Of a stretch of 64,000 nt of DNA, positions 18,976-27,751 are shown piece after piece. The DNA comes from Piscinibacter sp. XHJ-5. Its GTDB lineage: Bacteria; Pseudomonadota; Gammaproteobacteria; Burkholderiales; Burkholderiaceae_C. The first letter of the stretch is position 1, and the number at the start of each line of letters is the position of its first letter. The translations under genes were made by a program, and so were the position numbers. The stretch is taken from contig NZ_CP123228.1 of NCBI RefSeq assembly GCF_029855045.1, positions 1,426,001-1,490,000 on the forward strand. The letters are read 5' to 3'. The notes under the pieces are model-generated. The model saw only the letters and a list, made by a program, of their open reading frames with translations, did no database searches and was not told the origin of the DNA.

Positions 18976-19299
18976 TCAGTCGACGAAGGTCGCTCTCACC
19001 AGGCGCCACTCCTGCGGGCCGGTCAGGCTGCGCGAGCATCCCAGCGGCTCGGGCTCCGCACCGGGCTTGAGGTCGGATCGCGAGCGGTCACCGGTGCCCA
19101 CGCCCATGTGGTAGCGGTCCAGCCAGACACGAAGCGTGCGGCTGGGATGCGCGTTGCGCACGAGGATCTGCACGCCGTCGCGGGAGACGCAGGTGGAGGT
19201 CGGTTCCTCGACGAAGCGCACGAAGGTCGAGGGGTCGTCGGCTGCGACGATGCAGGGCGAGGCCAGCGCGCCGATGAGGAGCAGGGTCACCCGGAACAT
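18976..19299 (-). CDS. Small exported protein of unknown function
   Basis: A 107-residue protein with a clear N-terminal signal peptide (MFRVTLLLIGALASPCIVAAD, cleavage near residue 19-20). The mature part has two cysteines (STCVSRDG and LGCSRSL) that could form a disulfide and a beta-rich pattern (GVQILVRNAHPSRTLRVWL). I do not recognise the family. The start MFRVTLL is chosen because it begins the signal peptide; a longer reading adds a charged extension. It converges on the acylphosphatase gene with 13 bases between ends. Confidence 0.6.
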   Translation of the reverse strand: MFRVTLLLIGALASPCIVAADDPSTFVRFVEEPTSTCVSRDGVQILVRNAHPSRTLRVWLDRYHMGVGTGDRSRSDLKPGAEPEPLGCSRSLTGPQEWRLVRATFVD

Positions 19300-19380
19300 C
19301 GCAAGATGATCGCATGTCGCCAGCCCGGGACCTGAACGAGGACGCGGCAAATCCTGACCCGGGTGAGGGTGGGCGCCGCT

Positions 19381-20517
19381 TCAGCGCACGCCTTCCCACC
19401 ACGAGGTCGACCGGAACTCCAGGTCGGCGTTCACCCACTCGCCCAGGCGTGGCGTGACCAGCTCGACCCCGGTGCGGCGGGCTTCCGCCACCGCGCGGCG
19501 GATCGGCTCGTCCCAGTCGTGGTATGCGAGATTGAAGGTCGACCAGTGCACCGGAAACATGCGCTTGCCCCGCACGTCGCGGTGGACTTGCACGGCTTGC
19601 TCCGGCGGCATGTGAATGTCGACCCAGGAGGCACCGGGACCGTAGGCGCCGATCTTGATGAAGGCGATGTCGAACGGTCCGAGGCGCGCGCCGATCTCCT
19701 TGAAGTGCGCGGAGTAGCCGGTGTCGCCGCTGTAGAAGAACCGGTGCCGCGGACCGACCACCGACCAGCTGGACCACAGGGTGGCACTGCGGTCGGACAA
19801 CCCCCGGCCGGAGTAGTGGCGTGTCGGGGTGCAGACGAACTGCACGCCGCCCAGGGTCCGCTGCTGCCACCACTCCAGCTCCTCGATCTGGGCGGGCGCG
19901 ATTCCCCACCGTTCCAGGTGGGCACCGATGCCCAGTGGAACGAAGAACCGGGTTCCGCGCGCGCCGAGGTGGCGCACGGTGTCCATGTCCAGGTGGTCGT
20001 AGTGATCGTGCGAGATGAGCACGGCGTCGATCGGGGGCAGGTCGGCCAGCGCGATCGGCGGCCGGTGGAAGCGCCGCGGCCCGACGGGCAAGGGCGACAC
20101 CTGCTCCGCGAACACCGGGTCGATCAGCAGGCGCAGACCGTCGAGCTCGACATAGACACTCGCGTGGCCGATCCAGAACGCGCGCAGTGCGTCCGGTGCC
20201 GGCGCCGCCAGCGTTGCCTTGTCGACCGCCAATACCGGCACCGGCCCGGGAGGCTCGCGCACCTCGTCGCCGGAGAACTGGCGGACCACGTAGTCGCCCA
20301 GCGATGCCAGGCTGGTCGGCGCCTCGGGCTGCAGGTTGATGAAGCGGCCATCCCGGTATTGCGGATTGGCCATCGCGCGCTCCAGCCGGGCACCGCTCAT
20401 GCGGGCGCCGAACTGCGGCTGCGACAACACGGCCCAGGCCGCCGCGGTCAGTACCACGGCCACCGCTGCCAGCACGACGAGGCTGCGCACCAGCCAGCGT
20501 GCGACACGGGATCGCAT
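19381..20517 (-). CDS. Metallo-beta-lactamase-fold hydrolase (NAPE-PLD/UlaG-like), membrane-anchored
   Basis: A 378-residue protein with an N-terminal membrane anchor or uncleaved signal (about residues 12-32, VVLAAVAVVLTAAAWAVL). It carries the dinuclear-zinc motif HxHxDH at 170-175 (ISHDHYDHLD), PTRHYSGRGL (zinc His), FYSGDTGYS (bridging Asp) and FPVHWSTFNL. The segment GARGTRFFVPLG and the WxGHAS start of the domain match the bacterial NAPE-phospholipase-D-like subgroup. Substrate is unknown; phospholipid-type or lactone substrates are possible from family knowledge. It begins 11 bases after the upstream unknown gene on the same strand and may share its transcript. Confidence 0.87.
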   Translation of the reverse strand: MRSRVARWLVRSLVVLAAVAVVLTAAAWAVLSQPQFGARMSGARLERAMANPQYRDGRFINLQPEAPTSLASLGDYVVRQFSGDEVREPPGPVPVLAVDKATLAAPAPDALRAFWIGHASVYVELDGLRLLIDPVFAEQVSPLPVGPRRFHRPPIALADLPPIDAVLISHDHYDHLDMDTVRHLGARGTRFFVPLGIGAHLERWGIAPAQIEELEWWQQRTLGGVQFVCTPTRHYSGRGLSDRSATLWSSWSVVGPRHRFFYSGDTGYSAHFKEIGARLGPFDIAFIKIGAYGPGASWVDIHMPPEQAVQVHRDVRGKRMFPVHWSTFNLAYHDWDEPIRRAVAEARRTGVELVTPRLGEWVNADLEFRSTSWWEGVR

Positions 20518-20528
20518 CCGGTCGTGCC

Positions 20529-21317
20529 TCAGTTCGGCTCGCCGGCCCTGCGGCCGCTGGCCGCGCGGTGATCATGGCGCGACCCCACGCGAATCAGGCG
20601 CGGCTCGGCGCCGGCGGCATCGGCCGCAGACACCTGCCGCTGCACCTGCTCCGCCACCGTGCGCGCCCACTGCGTCCGCTCCAGCGCTTCCTGGGCGCGG
20701 ACGATCTCTCGCATGAGAATGCAATCGGCCCCGCGAAGCGGCCCGCGGTCGCGCAGCACCTGCTGCCGGTACTTGTCTGCCGACGGATTGCGCGCTGCCG
20801 CCATGCTGTCGTAGAGCCACGGATGCTGCTCGTTCAGCTGCCCGACGTAGAGCCCCACGGTGCCGTGGGCAAGCTCGAGATGCAGCGTGCCGAAGCCGGC
20901 GTAGGCGCCCGCGACCAGCGCACACACGCCTGCCAGCACGCAGGCCATGCTCAACAGCTGCGTCACCCGATAGGCACCATCGCCGAAACCCACGGTCAGT
21001 GCCTGAAGCGCGAGGCAGAAGCCACCGACGGTCACCAGGACTGCGCCGAGCCGGAAGGCATGGCGCAAGCGATCCGATCTGGGGCGAACCGGGCTGCGCT
21101 CGAACTCGGCCTCGAGCGTGCAAAGCTCGGCATCCGACAGGCCCGCGATTTCCCGGGCGCTGCCGAGCTCGGTCTGCACGGCCACGCGTTCGGTCCACCG
21201 GGCAAAGGCCAGCTGCGGGGTGATGACGCTGCTGTGGGGCGAGTAGAACTGACGGGCCTGCATCAGGCGCTGCCTGCTCACGAGTGAACCGTCGAGGATC
21301 TGTTGAAGTAGCGACAC
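20529..21317 (-). CDS. Two-helix membrane protein of unknown function
   Basis: A 262-residue protein I do not recognise. Two adjacent hydrophobic helices (about residues 89-110 and 118-142, AFRLGAVLVTVGGFCLALQAL and LLSMACVLAGVCALVAGAYAGF) divide an acidic, helix-rich N-terminal region from a charged C-terminal region (NPSADKYRQQVLRDRGPLRGAD, given here as about residues 180-201). The C-terminus ends in a basic, low-complexity tail (HDHRAASGRRAGEPN). It lies upstream of the metallo-hydrolase on the same strand with 11 bases between. An internal ATG and GTG exist, but MSLLQQILDG is preceded by open spacer and is used. Confidence 0.6.
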   Translation of the reverse strand: MSLLQQILDGSLVSRQRLMQARQFYSPHSSVITPQLAFARWTERVAVQTELGSAREIAGLSDAELCTLEAEFERSPVRPRSDRLRHAFRLGAVLVTVGGFCLALQALTVGFGDGAYRVTQLLSMACVLAGVCALVAGAYAGFGTLHLELAHGTVGLYVGQLNEQHPWLYDSMAAARNPSADKYRQQVLRDRGPLRGADCILMREIVRAQEALERTQWARTVAEQVQRQVSAADAAGAEPRLIRVGSRHDHRAASGRRAGEPN

Positions 21318-21391
21318 AGCCGTTCCCTTTGATCGCCCGGCATCGGGTCCGGGCTTGGGCCTAGCTTGTCAGCACTGCGGCACGCCAACCA

Positions 21392-21422
21392 CCCCCGATC
21401 CGTTGGGCCTTCAGATCGGGGG
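21392..21422. terminator. Strong hairpin, possible terminator
   Basis: CCCCCGATC and GATCGGGGG form perfect 9-base arms around a 13-base loop. It lies in the 236-base spacer between the short DHFR gene's 3' end and the start of the unknown membrane gene, both on the minus strand. There is no T-tract, so factor-independent termination is uncertain. I see no other signal in this spacer. Confidence 0.45.
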
Positions 21423-21553
21423 ATGCCCGACCGCCAGGGAGCCCGAGCGCGCGAGCGCTGTGCCTGCCCGCGAAGTCAGTGATCACGCGCCGCCCCCGAT
21501 GAAACGGGCACTGGCGGCAGACTGACGCGCCGGCGCAACTCTCGCCGCGTGCT

Positions 21554-21949
21554 TCACCGCGCCACCAGCCACTCCGGATTGAACCAGCGGTCGGCATCGC
21601 CGTCATACGGCAGCCGGGTGATGTCCCAATGCCGGATGAAGCGCGCGTAGGCGTCCCACACCGGCGGCCCGCCGCCGATGAACACCACGCGGCCCTCGTA
21701 GCGGGCAAGGACGTCCTGCGGACGCTCGCCCGAACGGATGGCGACCACGGTGCGATCGGCCTTGGCGAAAGCGGGAACGCTCGCCACCGTGCGCGGACCC
21801 GCGAGCAGCACATGGCCTTGCGTGATCGCGAAGAAGCGCTCGACGTCCGCCACGTACTCCCGCTCGCGGCATCCTTCCCACGGCAGGCGGCCGGCCAAGC
21901 CGAGTTGACCGCGCCGTCCGATGGCGCAGATCGACCGCACGTCGATCAT
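21554..21949 (-). CDS. Short dihydrofolate-reductase-like protein
   Basis: A 131-residue protein of the DHFR fold. It shows ICAIGRRGQLGLAGRLPWEG (substrate/NADPH loop with Pro-Trp), ADVERFF (Asp at the position of the folate-binding acid), GHVLLAGPRT and VFIGGGPPVW (NADPH glycine motif). Chromosomal FolA has about 160 residues; here the final two strands after DRWFNPEWLVAR are missing. It could be a compact accessory reductase or a truncated copy. The start MIDVRS is chosen by homology; the frame continues upstream through the small repeat-protein gene but without DHFR likeness. A repeat-containing small gene ends 26 bases upstream. Confidence 0.7.
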   Translation of the reverse strand: MIDVRSICAIGRRGQLGLAGRLPWEGCREREYVADVERFFAITQGHVLLAGPRTVASVPAFAKADRTVVAIRSGERPQDVLARYEGRVVFIGGGPPVWDAYARFIRHWDITRLPYDGDADRWFNPEWLVAR

Positions 21950-21975
21950 GACCGGCTCACCGGCCGCACCCGGCG

Positions 21976-22227
21976 CTAGGACCGGCCGCGTTGGTCGCGC
22001 GTGTCTTCCGCGTCCTTGTCGATCTCGGAGCCGATGTCGGCGTCCGGACGGGGCGACATCGCGCCGGCGCCTTGGTCGAGGTTCGGCTTGCGCTGTTGCT
22101 TGCCGGCGGCGTCGGGCCGCTGCGACATTGCGCCGGCGCCCTGACTGAGGTTCGGCTTGCGCTGGGAGGCGGCTTGATCCTTGGAAGGACTCGAGCCCTT
22201 GCCACTGCCTTGCTTGTGCTGTGCCAT
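21976..22227 (-). CDS. Small disordered protein with a tandem 20-residue repeat
   Basis: An 83-residue Gln/Gly/Pro/charged-rich protein with no hydrophobic core. It contains two near-identical units: QRKPNLSQGAGAMSQRPDA and QRKPNLDQGAGAMSPRPDA. They are also repeated at DNA level. The N-terminus (MAQHKQGSGKGSS) and C-terminus (KDAEDTRDQRGRS) are charged. The ATG has AAGGAG seven bases before it, a good ribosome site, which supports real expression. I do not know a function; such short disordered proteins are often stress-linked, but nothing here proves that. It precedes the short DHFR gene by 26 bases. Confidence 0.6.
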   Translation of the reverse strand: MAQHKQGSGKGSSPSKDQAASQRKPNLSQGAGAMSQRPDAAGKQQRKPNLDQGAGAMSPRPDADIGSEIDKDAEDTRDQRGRS

Positions 22228-22350
22228 GGATCTTCTCCTTCATGTGAATGAATCGAGCTCACGAATGGCGCCTGCACGCCTGCTCGATCCGCTCGACTCG
22301 GCGCGCGCCGGCCGGCTCATGCCCCCGGCGCGGTTTGCGGGAGCGATGCG

Positions 22351-22692
22351 TTATTGCGAGGGCGCCGACGCCGCTGACTTGGATTTCTTGAAGTCGTCCT
22401 CGGCCTTCTTGAGGCAATCGCGTTGCGCCGCTTCGCCCGACATGTTCTTGCAGGCCTGCTGGGCCTCGGCCAGCGATCCGCCCTTCTTGCTGCGCGCCCC
22501 GGCCGCCGCCGCGTCGTCCGGCGTCGTGGTCGGCGTCTCGCGCAAGGTGGGATGGGTGGGCGGCGTCGAGGGCGACGGGGCGGTCTGGGCGGAGGGCTGA
22601 GCCTGCGTGGCGGGTGTCGTTTGTGCAACGACCGCAGTCGCCGCTCCTGCCAACAGCAATGCACCGATCGTGCAAGCAGTGTGAGGTTTCAT
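22351..22692 (-). CDS. Small exported Thr/Pro-rich protein
   Basis: A 113-residue protein with a signal peptide (about residues 1-23, cleavage after AVVAQ). A low-complexity linker rich in Thr, Pro, Ala and Gln follows (residues about 24-62), then a charged helical C-terminus with two cysteines (QQACKNMSGEAAQRDCLKKAEDDFKK, residues about 80-105). The CKxMSG..xRDCL pattern is found at the ends of small exported betaproteobacterial proteins. Two consecutive ATGs occur; the second (MKPHTA) has better spacing to AGAGG. It lies 60 bases beyond the TRAP permease stop on the same strand. Function unknown. Confidence 0.6.
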   Translation of the reverse strand: MKPHTACTIGALLLAGAATAVVAQTTPATQAQPSAQTAPSPSTPPTHPTLRETPTTTPDDAAAAGARSKKGGSLAEAQQACKNMSGEAAQRDCLKKAEDDFKKSKSAASAPSQ

Positions 22693-22752
22693 CATGGACC
22701 TCTCGTAGTACGGATGGGAGCAGAAAGCGGGCAATTGCCGTTCCCGCATGGA

Positions 22753-25320
22753 TCAGGCCGATGCGGGTTGCCAAGCCGGACGGCGTCCCTGCCGCCACCA
22801 CACCGCCAGCGCCACCAGCGCCGCCGGGATGAAGACCCAGTTCGGCGAAGGTCGCTGCGGGTTCGGCAGCTTGAGCTCGACGATGCGATAGCCCTGCTCG
22901 ACGCCCAGCTTGCGCGCGCGGCTGCCGAACTTGACGGCGGCGATCTCGATGTCGCTGCCCAGCTGGCTCAGCGTGACGCCTGCGTCGCGCAGCCGCTCGC
23001 GGCCGTTGACGCCGCGGCCCATCGGAAGGGCCACGGTCTTGTTCTGTGCATCGCCGGCCAGCGTCTCGCCGGCGATGCCGACCACCAGCCAGTCGTCCTC
23101 CTCCAGCGTGTCGGCCACCTTGTAGAGATCGGCAGCGGGTGCGCTCACGTAGCGCGGCGCGATGCGGTCGATCACCCAGTCGGGCCGGAAGAACAGGAAG
23201 GTCGCGACGAGCAGCGCGGCGACCTCGAGCCAGCTGCAGCGCGCGCGGAACCAGCGCATCGTGGCGGCCGCGAAGAGCAGCGAGGCCACCGTGCCGGTGA
23301 TGCAGACCACGACCACCTGGGCCCAGGAGTGCACGCCGATGAACAGGATCTGCGGATTGAAGATGAAGACGAAGGGCAGCACGGTGGTGCGCAGGCTGTA
23401 CCAGGTGGCCTGCATGCCGGTCTGGTTGGGATCGGCGCCCGAGATCGCCGCCGCCGCATACGAGGCCAGTCCGACCGGCGGCGTCACGTCGGCGAGGATG
23501 CCGAAGTAGAAGACGAACAGGTGCACCGCGATCAGCGGGATCACCAGCCCGGAGCGCGCACCCAGCTCGACGATCACCGGCGCCATCAGCGTTGCCACCA
23601 GGATGTAGTTGGCGGTGGTCGGCACGCCGGCGCCGATGATGAGGCAGATGATCGCGGTGAGGACGAGCATCACCAGCACGTTGCCCGCGGACACCAGCTC
23701 GACGAAGTCCGTCATCATCAAGCCCATGCCGGTGAGCGTGATCACGCCGACGATGAGCCCGGCGCTGGCGCACGCGACCCCGATGCCGATCATGTTGCGC
23801 GCGCCCAGCACGAGCCCTCTCCACAAATCGGCCAGGCCCTGGCGCCACGCGCGTTGCAGCGGGGCCTTGCTGAAGAGGGCGAGCATCACCGGTTGCAGCG
23901 GCACCATCGCCATCACGGTCACGGTGGCCCAGAAGGCGGACAGTCCTGGCGACAGCTCTTCGACCATCAGGCACCACAGCAGCACGACGATGGGAATCAT
24001 GAAGTGCAGGCCGGCGCGCACGGTGGGCCACGGCTCGGGCAGGTGCACGTCGGCGGCCAGCGGGTCGTCCACCGGCACCGGCGGATGGCGCGACGCGTAG
24101 GCCATCAGCATCACATAGGCCAGCGCCGTGAGCGCGGCCAGCACCCAGCCGGCCGCCGACCCGGTGAGCGCCTGCACGCCGGTGATCAGCGCGTAGATCG
24201 CGCCCAGCGCGACCAGCGTTCCCGATACGCCGAGGCCCCAGCCGAGCAGGCGCTCCCGCCACGCCGGTATGCGGCTGCGCACCAGCGGCTTCAGGTCGTG
24301 CTTCAGCGCCTCCAGGTGCACGATGTAGAACAGCGCGACGTACGAGATGACGGCCGGCAGCGCGGCATGCTTGATGATCTCCGCGTAAGGGATGCCGACG
24401 TACTCCACCATCAGGAAGGCGGCCGCGCCCATCACCGGCGGCATGATCTGGCCATTGATCGACGACGCGGCCTCGATCGCGCCGGCCTTCACCCCCGAGT
24501 AGCCGGTGCGCTTCATCAGCGGGATGGTGAAGATGCCGCCCGACACCACGTTGGACACCGACGAGCCCGACACCACGCCGTTGAGCGCGGAGGACACCAC
24601 CGCCACCTTGGCCGGTCCGCCGCGAAGGTGCCCGAGCAGCGCCAGCGACACCTGCAGCATGTAGTTGCCGGCCCCGGCGATGTCGAGCAGGGTGCCGAAC
24701 AGCACGAACAGGAAGATGAACTGCACCGAGACGCCCAGCGCGACGCCGTACACGCCTTCGGTGGTGAGCCACATGTGCGAGATGAAGCGCGACAGCGACG
24801 CGCCGCGGTGCTGGATCACCTCGGGCATGTAGGGGCCGGCGAACACGTACAGCATGAACAGGCCGGTCGTCACCAGCATGCCGAAGCCCATCGCCCGGCG
24901 CGTGGCCTCGAGCATGATCAGCACGCCGGCGATGCCCACGACGATGTCCATGCGCGTGGGCGAGCCGGGCCGCTGTGCGAGCTCCTTGTAGAACAGGAAC
25001 AGGTAGGCCGCGCAGAACGCCCCGACCAGCGCCAGCAGCCAGTCGGTCCAGGGAATCACGCGGCGCGACGAGCGCTGGAAGGCGGGGAAGGCGCAGAACG
25101 CCAGGAACACCGCGAAGGCCAGGTGGATGGCGCGCGCTTCCGTGTCGTTCAGGATGCCGAAGCCGAAGGTGAAGGGCAGCGGCGATGCATACCAGAACTG
25201 GAACAGCGACCACGCGCCGGCGATCAGCGCGAGCGCCGCGCCGACCGCCCCGGCAGGCTCGCGTCCGCCGAGGTCGGCTTCCTTGACGAGCTGGTCGAGG
25301 TCGGGGGTGGCGGTGGCCAT
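22753..25320 (-). CDS. TRAP transporter permease, fused 4TM/12TM (DctQM type)
   Basis: An 855-residue inner-membrane protein joining the small (DctQ-like, about residues 20-170) and large (DctM-like, about 170-690) TRAP permease subunits, as usual for TAXI-TRAP systems. Characteristic stretches are GSSVSNVVSGGIFTIPLMK, INGQIMPPVMGAAAFLM, GAGVPTTANYILVATLMAP and ADVTPPVGLASYAAAAI. A C-terminal soluble part of about 130 residues (DTLEEDDWLVVGIAGE onwards) and a last helix resemble the DUF3394 extension seen in this subgroup. The TAXI receptor gene ends 5 bases upstream. Energy coupling is by an ion gradient; the substrate is unknown. Confidence 0.93.
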   Translation of the reverse strand: MATATPDLDQLVKEADLGGREPAGAVGAALALIAGAWSLFQFWYASPLPFTFGFGILNDTEARAIHLAFAVFLAFCAFPAFQRSSRRVIPWTDWLLALVGAFCAAYLFLFYKELAQRPGSPTRMDIVVGIAGVLIMLEATRRAMGFGMLVTTGLFMLYVFAGPYMPEVIQHRGASLSRFISHMWLTTEGVYGVALGVSVQFIFLFVLFGTLLDIAGAGNYMLQVSLALLGHLRGGPAKVAVVSSALNGVVSGSSVSNVVSGGIFTIPLMKRTGYSGVKAGAIEAASSINGQIMPPVMGAAAFLMVEYVGIPYAEIIKHAALPAVISYVALFYIVHLEALKHDLKPLVRSRIPAWRERLLGWGLGVSGTLVALGAIYALITGVQALTGSAAGWVLAALTALAYVMLMAYASRHPPVPVDDPLAADVHLPEPWPTVRAGLHFMIPIVVLLWCLMVEELSPGLSAFWATVTVMAMVPLQPVMLALFSKAPLQRAWRQGLADLWRGLVLGARNMIGIGVACASAGLIVGVITLTGMGLMMTDFVELVSAGNVLVMLVLTAIICLIIGAGVPTTANYILVATLMAPVIVELGARSGLVIPLIAVHLFVFYFGILADVTPPVGLASYAAAAISGADPNQTGMQATWYSLRTTVLPFVFIFNPQILFIGVHSWAQVVVVCITGTVASLLFAAATMRWFRARCSWLEVAALLVATFLFFRPDWVIDRIAPRYVSAPAADLYKVADTLEEDDWLVVGIAGETLAGDAQNKTVALPMGRGVNGRERLRDAGVTLSQLGSDIEIAAVKFGSRARKLGVEQGYRIVELKLPNPQRPSPNWVFIPAALVALAVWWRQGRRPAWQPASA

Positions 25321-25325
25321 GGACC

Positions 25326-26297
25326 TCAGTTCACCCAGCCCTTCTCCTTGTAGTACCTCAATGCGCCCTCGTGCATCGGCGCGCTCAGCCCGTCCTTCAC
25401 CATGCTCTCCGGCTTCAGGTTCACCAACGCCGGATGCAGCTTCTTGAACTCGTCGAAGTTGTCGAACACCGCTTTCACGACCGCATACACCTGGTCGGCA
25501 GGCGCCTTGGACGAGGTGACCACCGTGGCCAGCACGCCGTAGGTCTGCGTGGGCTCGGGGTTGTTGGGGTACAGGCCGCCGGGGATGGTGGCGCGCGCGT
25601 AGTAGGGCTTGTCGGCGACCAGCTTGTCGACCGCGGAGCCGGTGAGCGAGACCAGCCTGGCGCCGCAGGAGGTGGTGGGGTCCTGGATGTTGGCCGACGG
25701 ATGGCCCACGCCGTAGAAGAAGCCGTCGATCTTGCCGTCGCACAGCGCCGGCCCGTGCTCGTCGGCCTTCAGCTCCGAGGCGAGCGAGAAGTCGCCGAGC
25801 TTCCATCCCATGGCCGCGAGCAGCTCTTCCATCGAGGCGCGCGTGCCGGATCCCGGGTTGCCGACGTTGAAGCGCTTGCCCTTGAAGTCGGCGAAGGTCT
25901 TGACGTTGGCTTCCTTGCGCGCCAGCACGGTGAAGGGCTCGGGGTGCACCGAGAACACCGCGCGCAGGTCACCGTAGGCGCCGCCGTCCTTGAACTGCGC
26001 GAGGCCCTTGACCGCGTTGTACTGCACGTCCGACTGCGTGAACCCGAGGTCGAGCTCCCCCGCCTTGATGGTGTTGACGTTGAACACCGAGCCGCCGGTC
26101 GATTCGACCGAGCAGCGAATGCCGTGCTTGGCGCGGTCCTTGTTGACCAGCCGGCAGATGGCGCCGCCGGCCGCGTAGTAGACGCCGGTGACGCCGCCCG
26201 TGCCGATGGTGACGAACTTCTGCTGCGCGGCGGCCGGTGCGCTGGAGAGGGCGGCGGCCAGGAGTGCCGCGGCGCTGGCGAGGGGTCGGATGCTCAT
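25326..26297 (-). CDS. TAXI-type TRAP solute-binding protein
   Basis: A 323-residue periplasmic receptor with a signal peptide (about residues 1-24, cleavage after PAAAQ). The mature N-terminus [25 protein letters not shown] is diagnostic of the TAXI family. Other marks are [27 protein letters not shown] and [19 protein letters not shown]. It precedes the fused permease gene by 5 bases and follows the aminotransferase gene by 12, so the three form an operon. Known TAXI receptors bind glutamate, sialic-acid-like or 2-oxo acids in few cases; here the aminotransferase suggests an amino or oxo acid, as inference. Confidence 0.93.
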   Translation of the reverse strand: MSIRPLASAAALLAAALSSAPAAAQQKFVTIGTGGVTGVYYAAGGAICRLVNKDRAKHGIRCSVESTGGSVFNVNTIKAGELDLGFTQSDVQYNAVKGLAQFKDGGAYGDLRAVFSVHPEPFTVLARKEANVKTFADFKGKRFNVGNPGSGTRASMEELLAAMGWKLGDFSLASELKADEHGPALCDGKIDGFFYGVGHPSANIQDPTTSCGARLVSLTGSAVDKLVADKPYYARATIPGGLYPNNPEPTQTYGVLATVVTSSKAPADQVYAVVKAVFDNFDEFKKLHPALVNLKPESMVKDGLSAPMHEGALRYYKEKGWVN

Positions 26298-26309
26298 CGG
26301 TCGAAATCC

Positions 26310-27638
26310 TCAGGTGTTGATGGAACGGTCGAGGGCTGCCGCGAAACGCTCGACGATGACGGCGAGTTCGGCGTCGCTCACGATGAAGGGCGGCGCCAGC
26401 AGCACGTGGTCACCATACCGCCCGTCGACCGTGCCGCCCATCGGGTAAAGCATGAGACCCGCGGCCATGGCCTCGGCCTTGATGCGCGCATGCAGCCTGC
26501 GGGAAGGATCGAACGGCTGCTTCGTCGCGCGGTCCTGCACCAGCTCCACACCCCAGAACAGTCCGCGCCCGCGGATGTCACCCACGTGCGCATGCTCCCC
26601 CAGCGCCGCGCGCAGCATCGCCTCGAACGATGCACCACGGGCCCGCACCGCCTCGAGCAGCCCGTCGCGCTCGATCACCTGCTGCACCGCGAGCGACGCC
26701 GCGCAGGCCACCGGGTGGCCCAGGTAGGTGTGGCCATGCTGGAAGAAGCCGCTGCCGTCGCTCATCGCATCGACGACGCGCGCCTGTGCCAGGACCGCGC
26801 CGATGGGCTGGTAGCCCCCGCCGAGACCTTTCGCGATGGCGATCAGGTCGGGCGTCACGCCTTCCTGCTCGCAGGCGTGCAGCGTGCCGGTGCGGCCCAT
26901 GCCGCACATCACCTCGTCGAGGATCAGCAGCACGCCGTGGCGGTCGCACACCTCGCGGACGGCGCGGAAGTAGCCCGGCACCGGCGTCAGCACGCCGGCG
27001 GTGGCGCCGCCCACCGTCTCGGCGACGAAGGCGATCACGCTGTCGGCGCCGAGCGCAACGATGGTCTGGTCCAGCTCCTCGGCCAGGCGCAGGCCGTAGT
27101 GCACGGCGGTTTCGCCGGGCAGCTGCTCGCGGTACGGATAGCAGGGCGAGACGTGGGTGGCCGCGATGAGCATCGGCGCGAAGGGCGCGCGCCGCCACGC
27201 GTTGCCGCCGATCGACAGGGCGCCCAGCGTGTTGCCGTGATAGCTCTGGCGGCGGGCGATGAAGCGGCTGCGCTGCGGCTGTCCGGTCTCGACGAAGTAC
27301 TGCCGCGCCATCTTGAGCGCCGCTTCCATCGCCTCGGAGCCGCCGCTCACGAAATACGCGTGGCTGATCCCCGCCGGTGCCGTCTTCACGAGCTGATCGG
27401 CCAGCGCCTCGGCCACGTCGGTGGTGAAGAAGCTGGTGTGGGCATAGGCCAGGCGGTCGATCTGCGCGTGCATGGCGGCCAGCACGTCCGGATGGCCGTG
27501 GCCCAGGCAGGACACGGCCGCGCCGCCCGACGCGTCGAGGTAGCGCCGGCCCTGCGCATCGGTGAGCCACACGCCCTGGCCGGTCACGGCAACAGGCGGG
27601 TGATGGTGCAAGTGGCGGTGAAGCACATGGGTGGTCAT
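26310..27638 (-). CDS. Class III aminotransferase (omega-amino acid/amine type)
   Basis: A 442-residue PLP enzyme. The Schiff-base Lys is Lys270 in PDLIAIAKGLGGGYQPIGA; the PLP-binding Asp is Asp241 in LLILDEVMCGMGRTG; the phosphate cup is SGGSEAMEAALKMARQY (about residues 98-114). It is shorter at the N-terminus than BioA and fits the broad aspartate-aminotransferase-family/omega-transaminase group. It heads the operon with the TAXI-TRAP genes, so it may transaminate the imported compound or its product. The spacer of 113 bases to the divergent 2OG oxygenase gene is the likely promoter region. Confidence 0.9.
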   Translation of the reverse strand: MTTHVLHRHLHHHPPVAVTGQGVWLTDAQGRRYLDASGGAAVSCLGHGHPDVLAAMHAQIDRLAYAHTSFFTTDVAEALADQLVKTAPAGISHAYFVSGGSEAMEAALKMARQYFVETGQPQRSRFIARRQSYHGNTLGALSIGGNAWRRAPFAPMLIAATHVSPCYPYREQLPGETAVHYGLRLAEELDQTIVALGADSVIAFVAETVGGATAGVLTPVPGYFRAVREVCDRHGVLLILDEVMCGMGRTGTLHACEQEGVTPDLIAIAKGLGGGYQPIGAVLAQARVVDAMSDGSGFFQHGHTYLGHPVACAASLAVQQVIERDGLLEAVRARGASFEAMLRAALGEHAHVGDIRGRGLFWGVELVQDRATKQPFDPSRRLHARIKAEAMAAGLMLYPMGGTVDGRYGDHVLLAPPFIVSDAELAVIVERFAAALDRSINT

Positions 27639-27751
27639 GCAAACCCTTCATTCAGGCGGTCGGCGCGTGTAGAAACGACACGCGCTCGCGCCTCCTGGCT
27701 ATATTCACGAAGTGCCGGCGGAACCGCAAGCGGCGAGGGGAGTGGGGGAAG

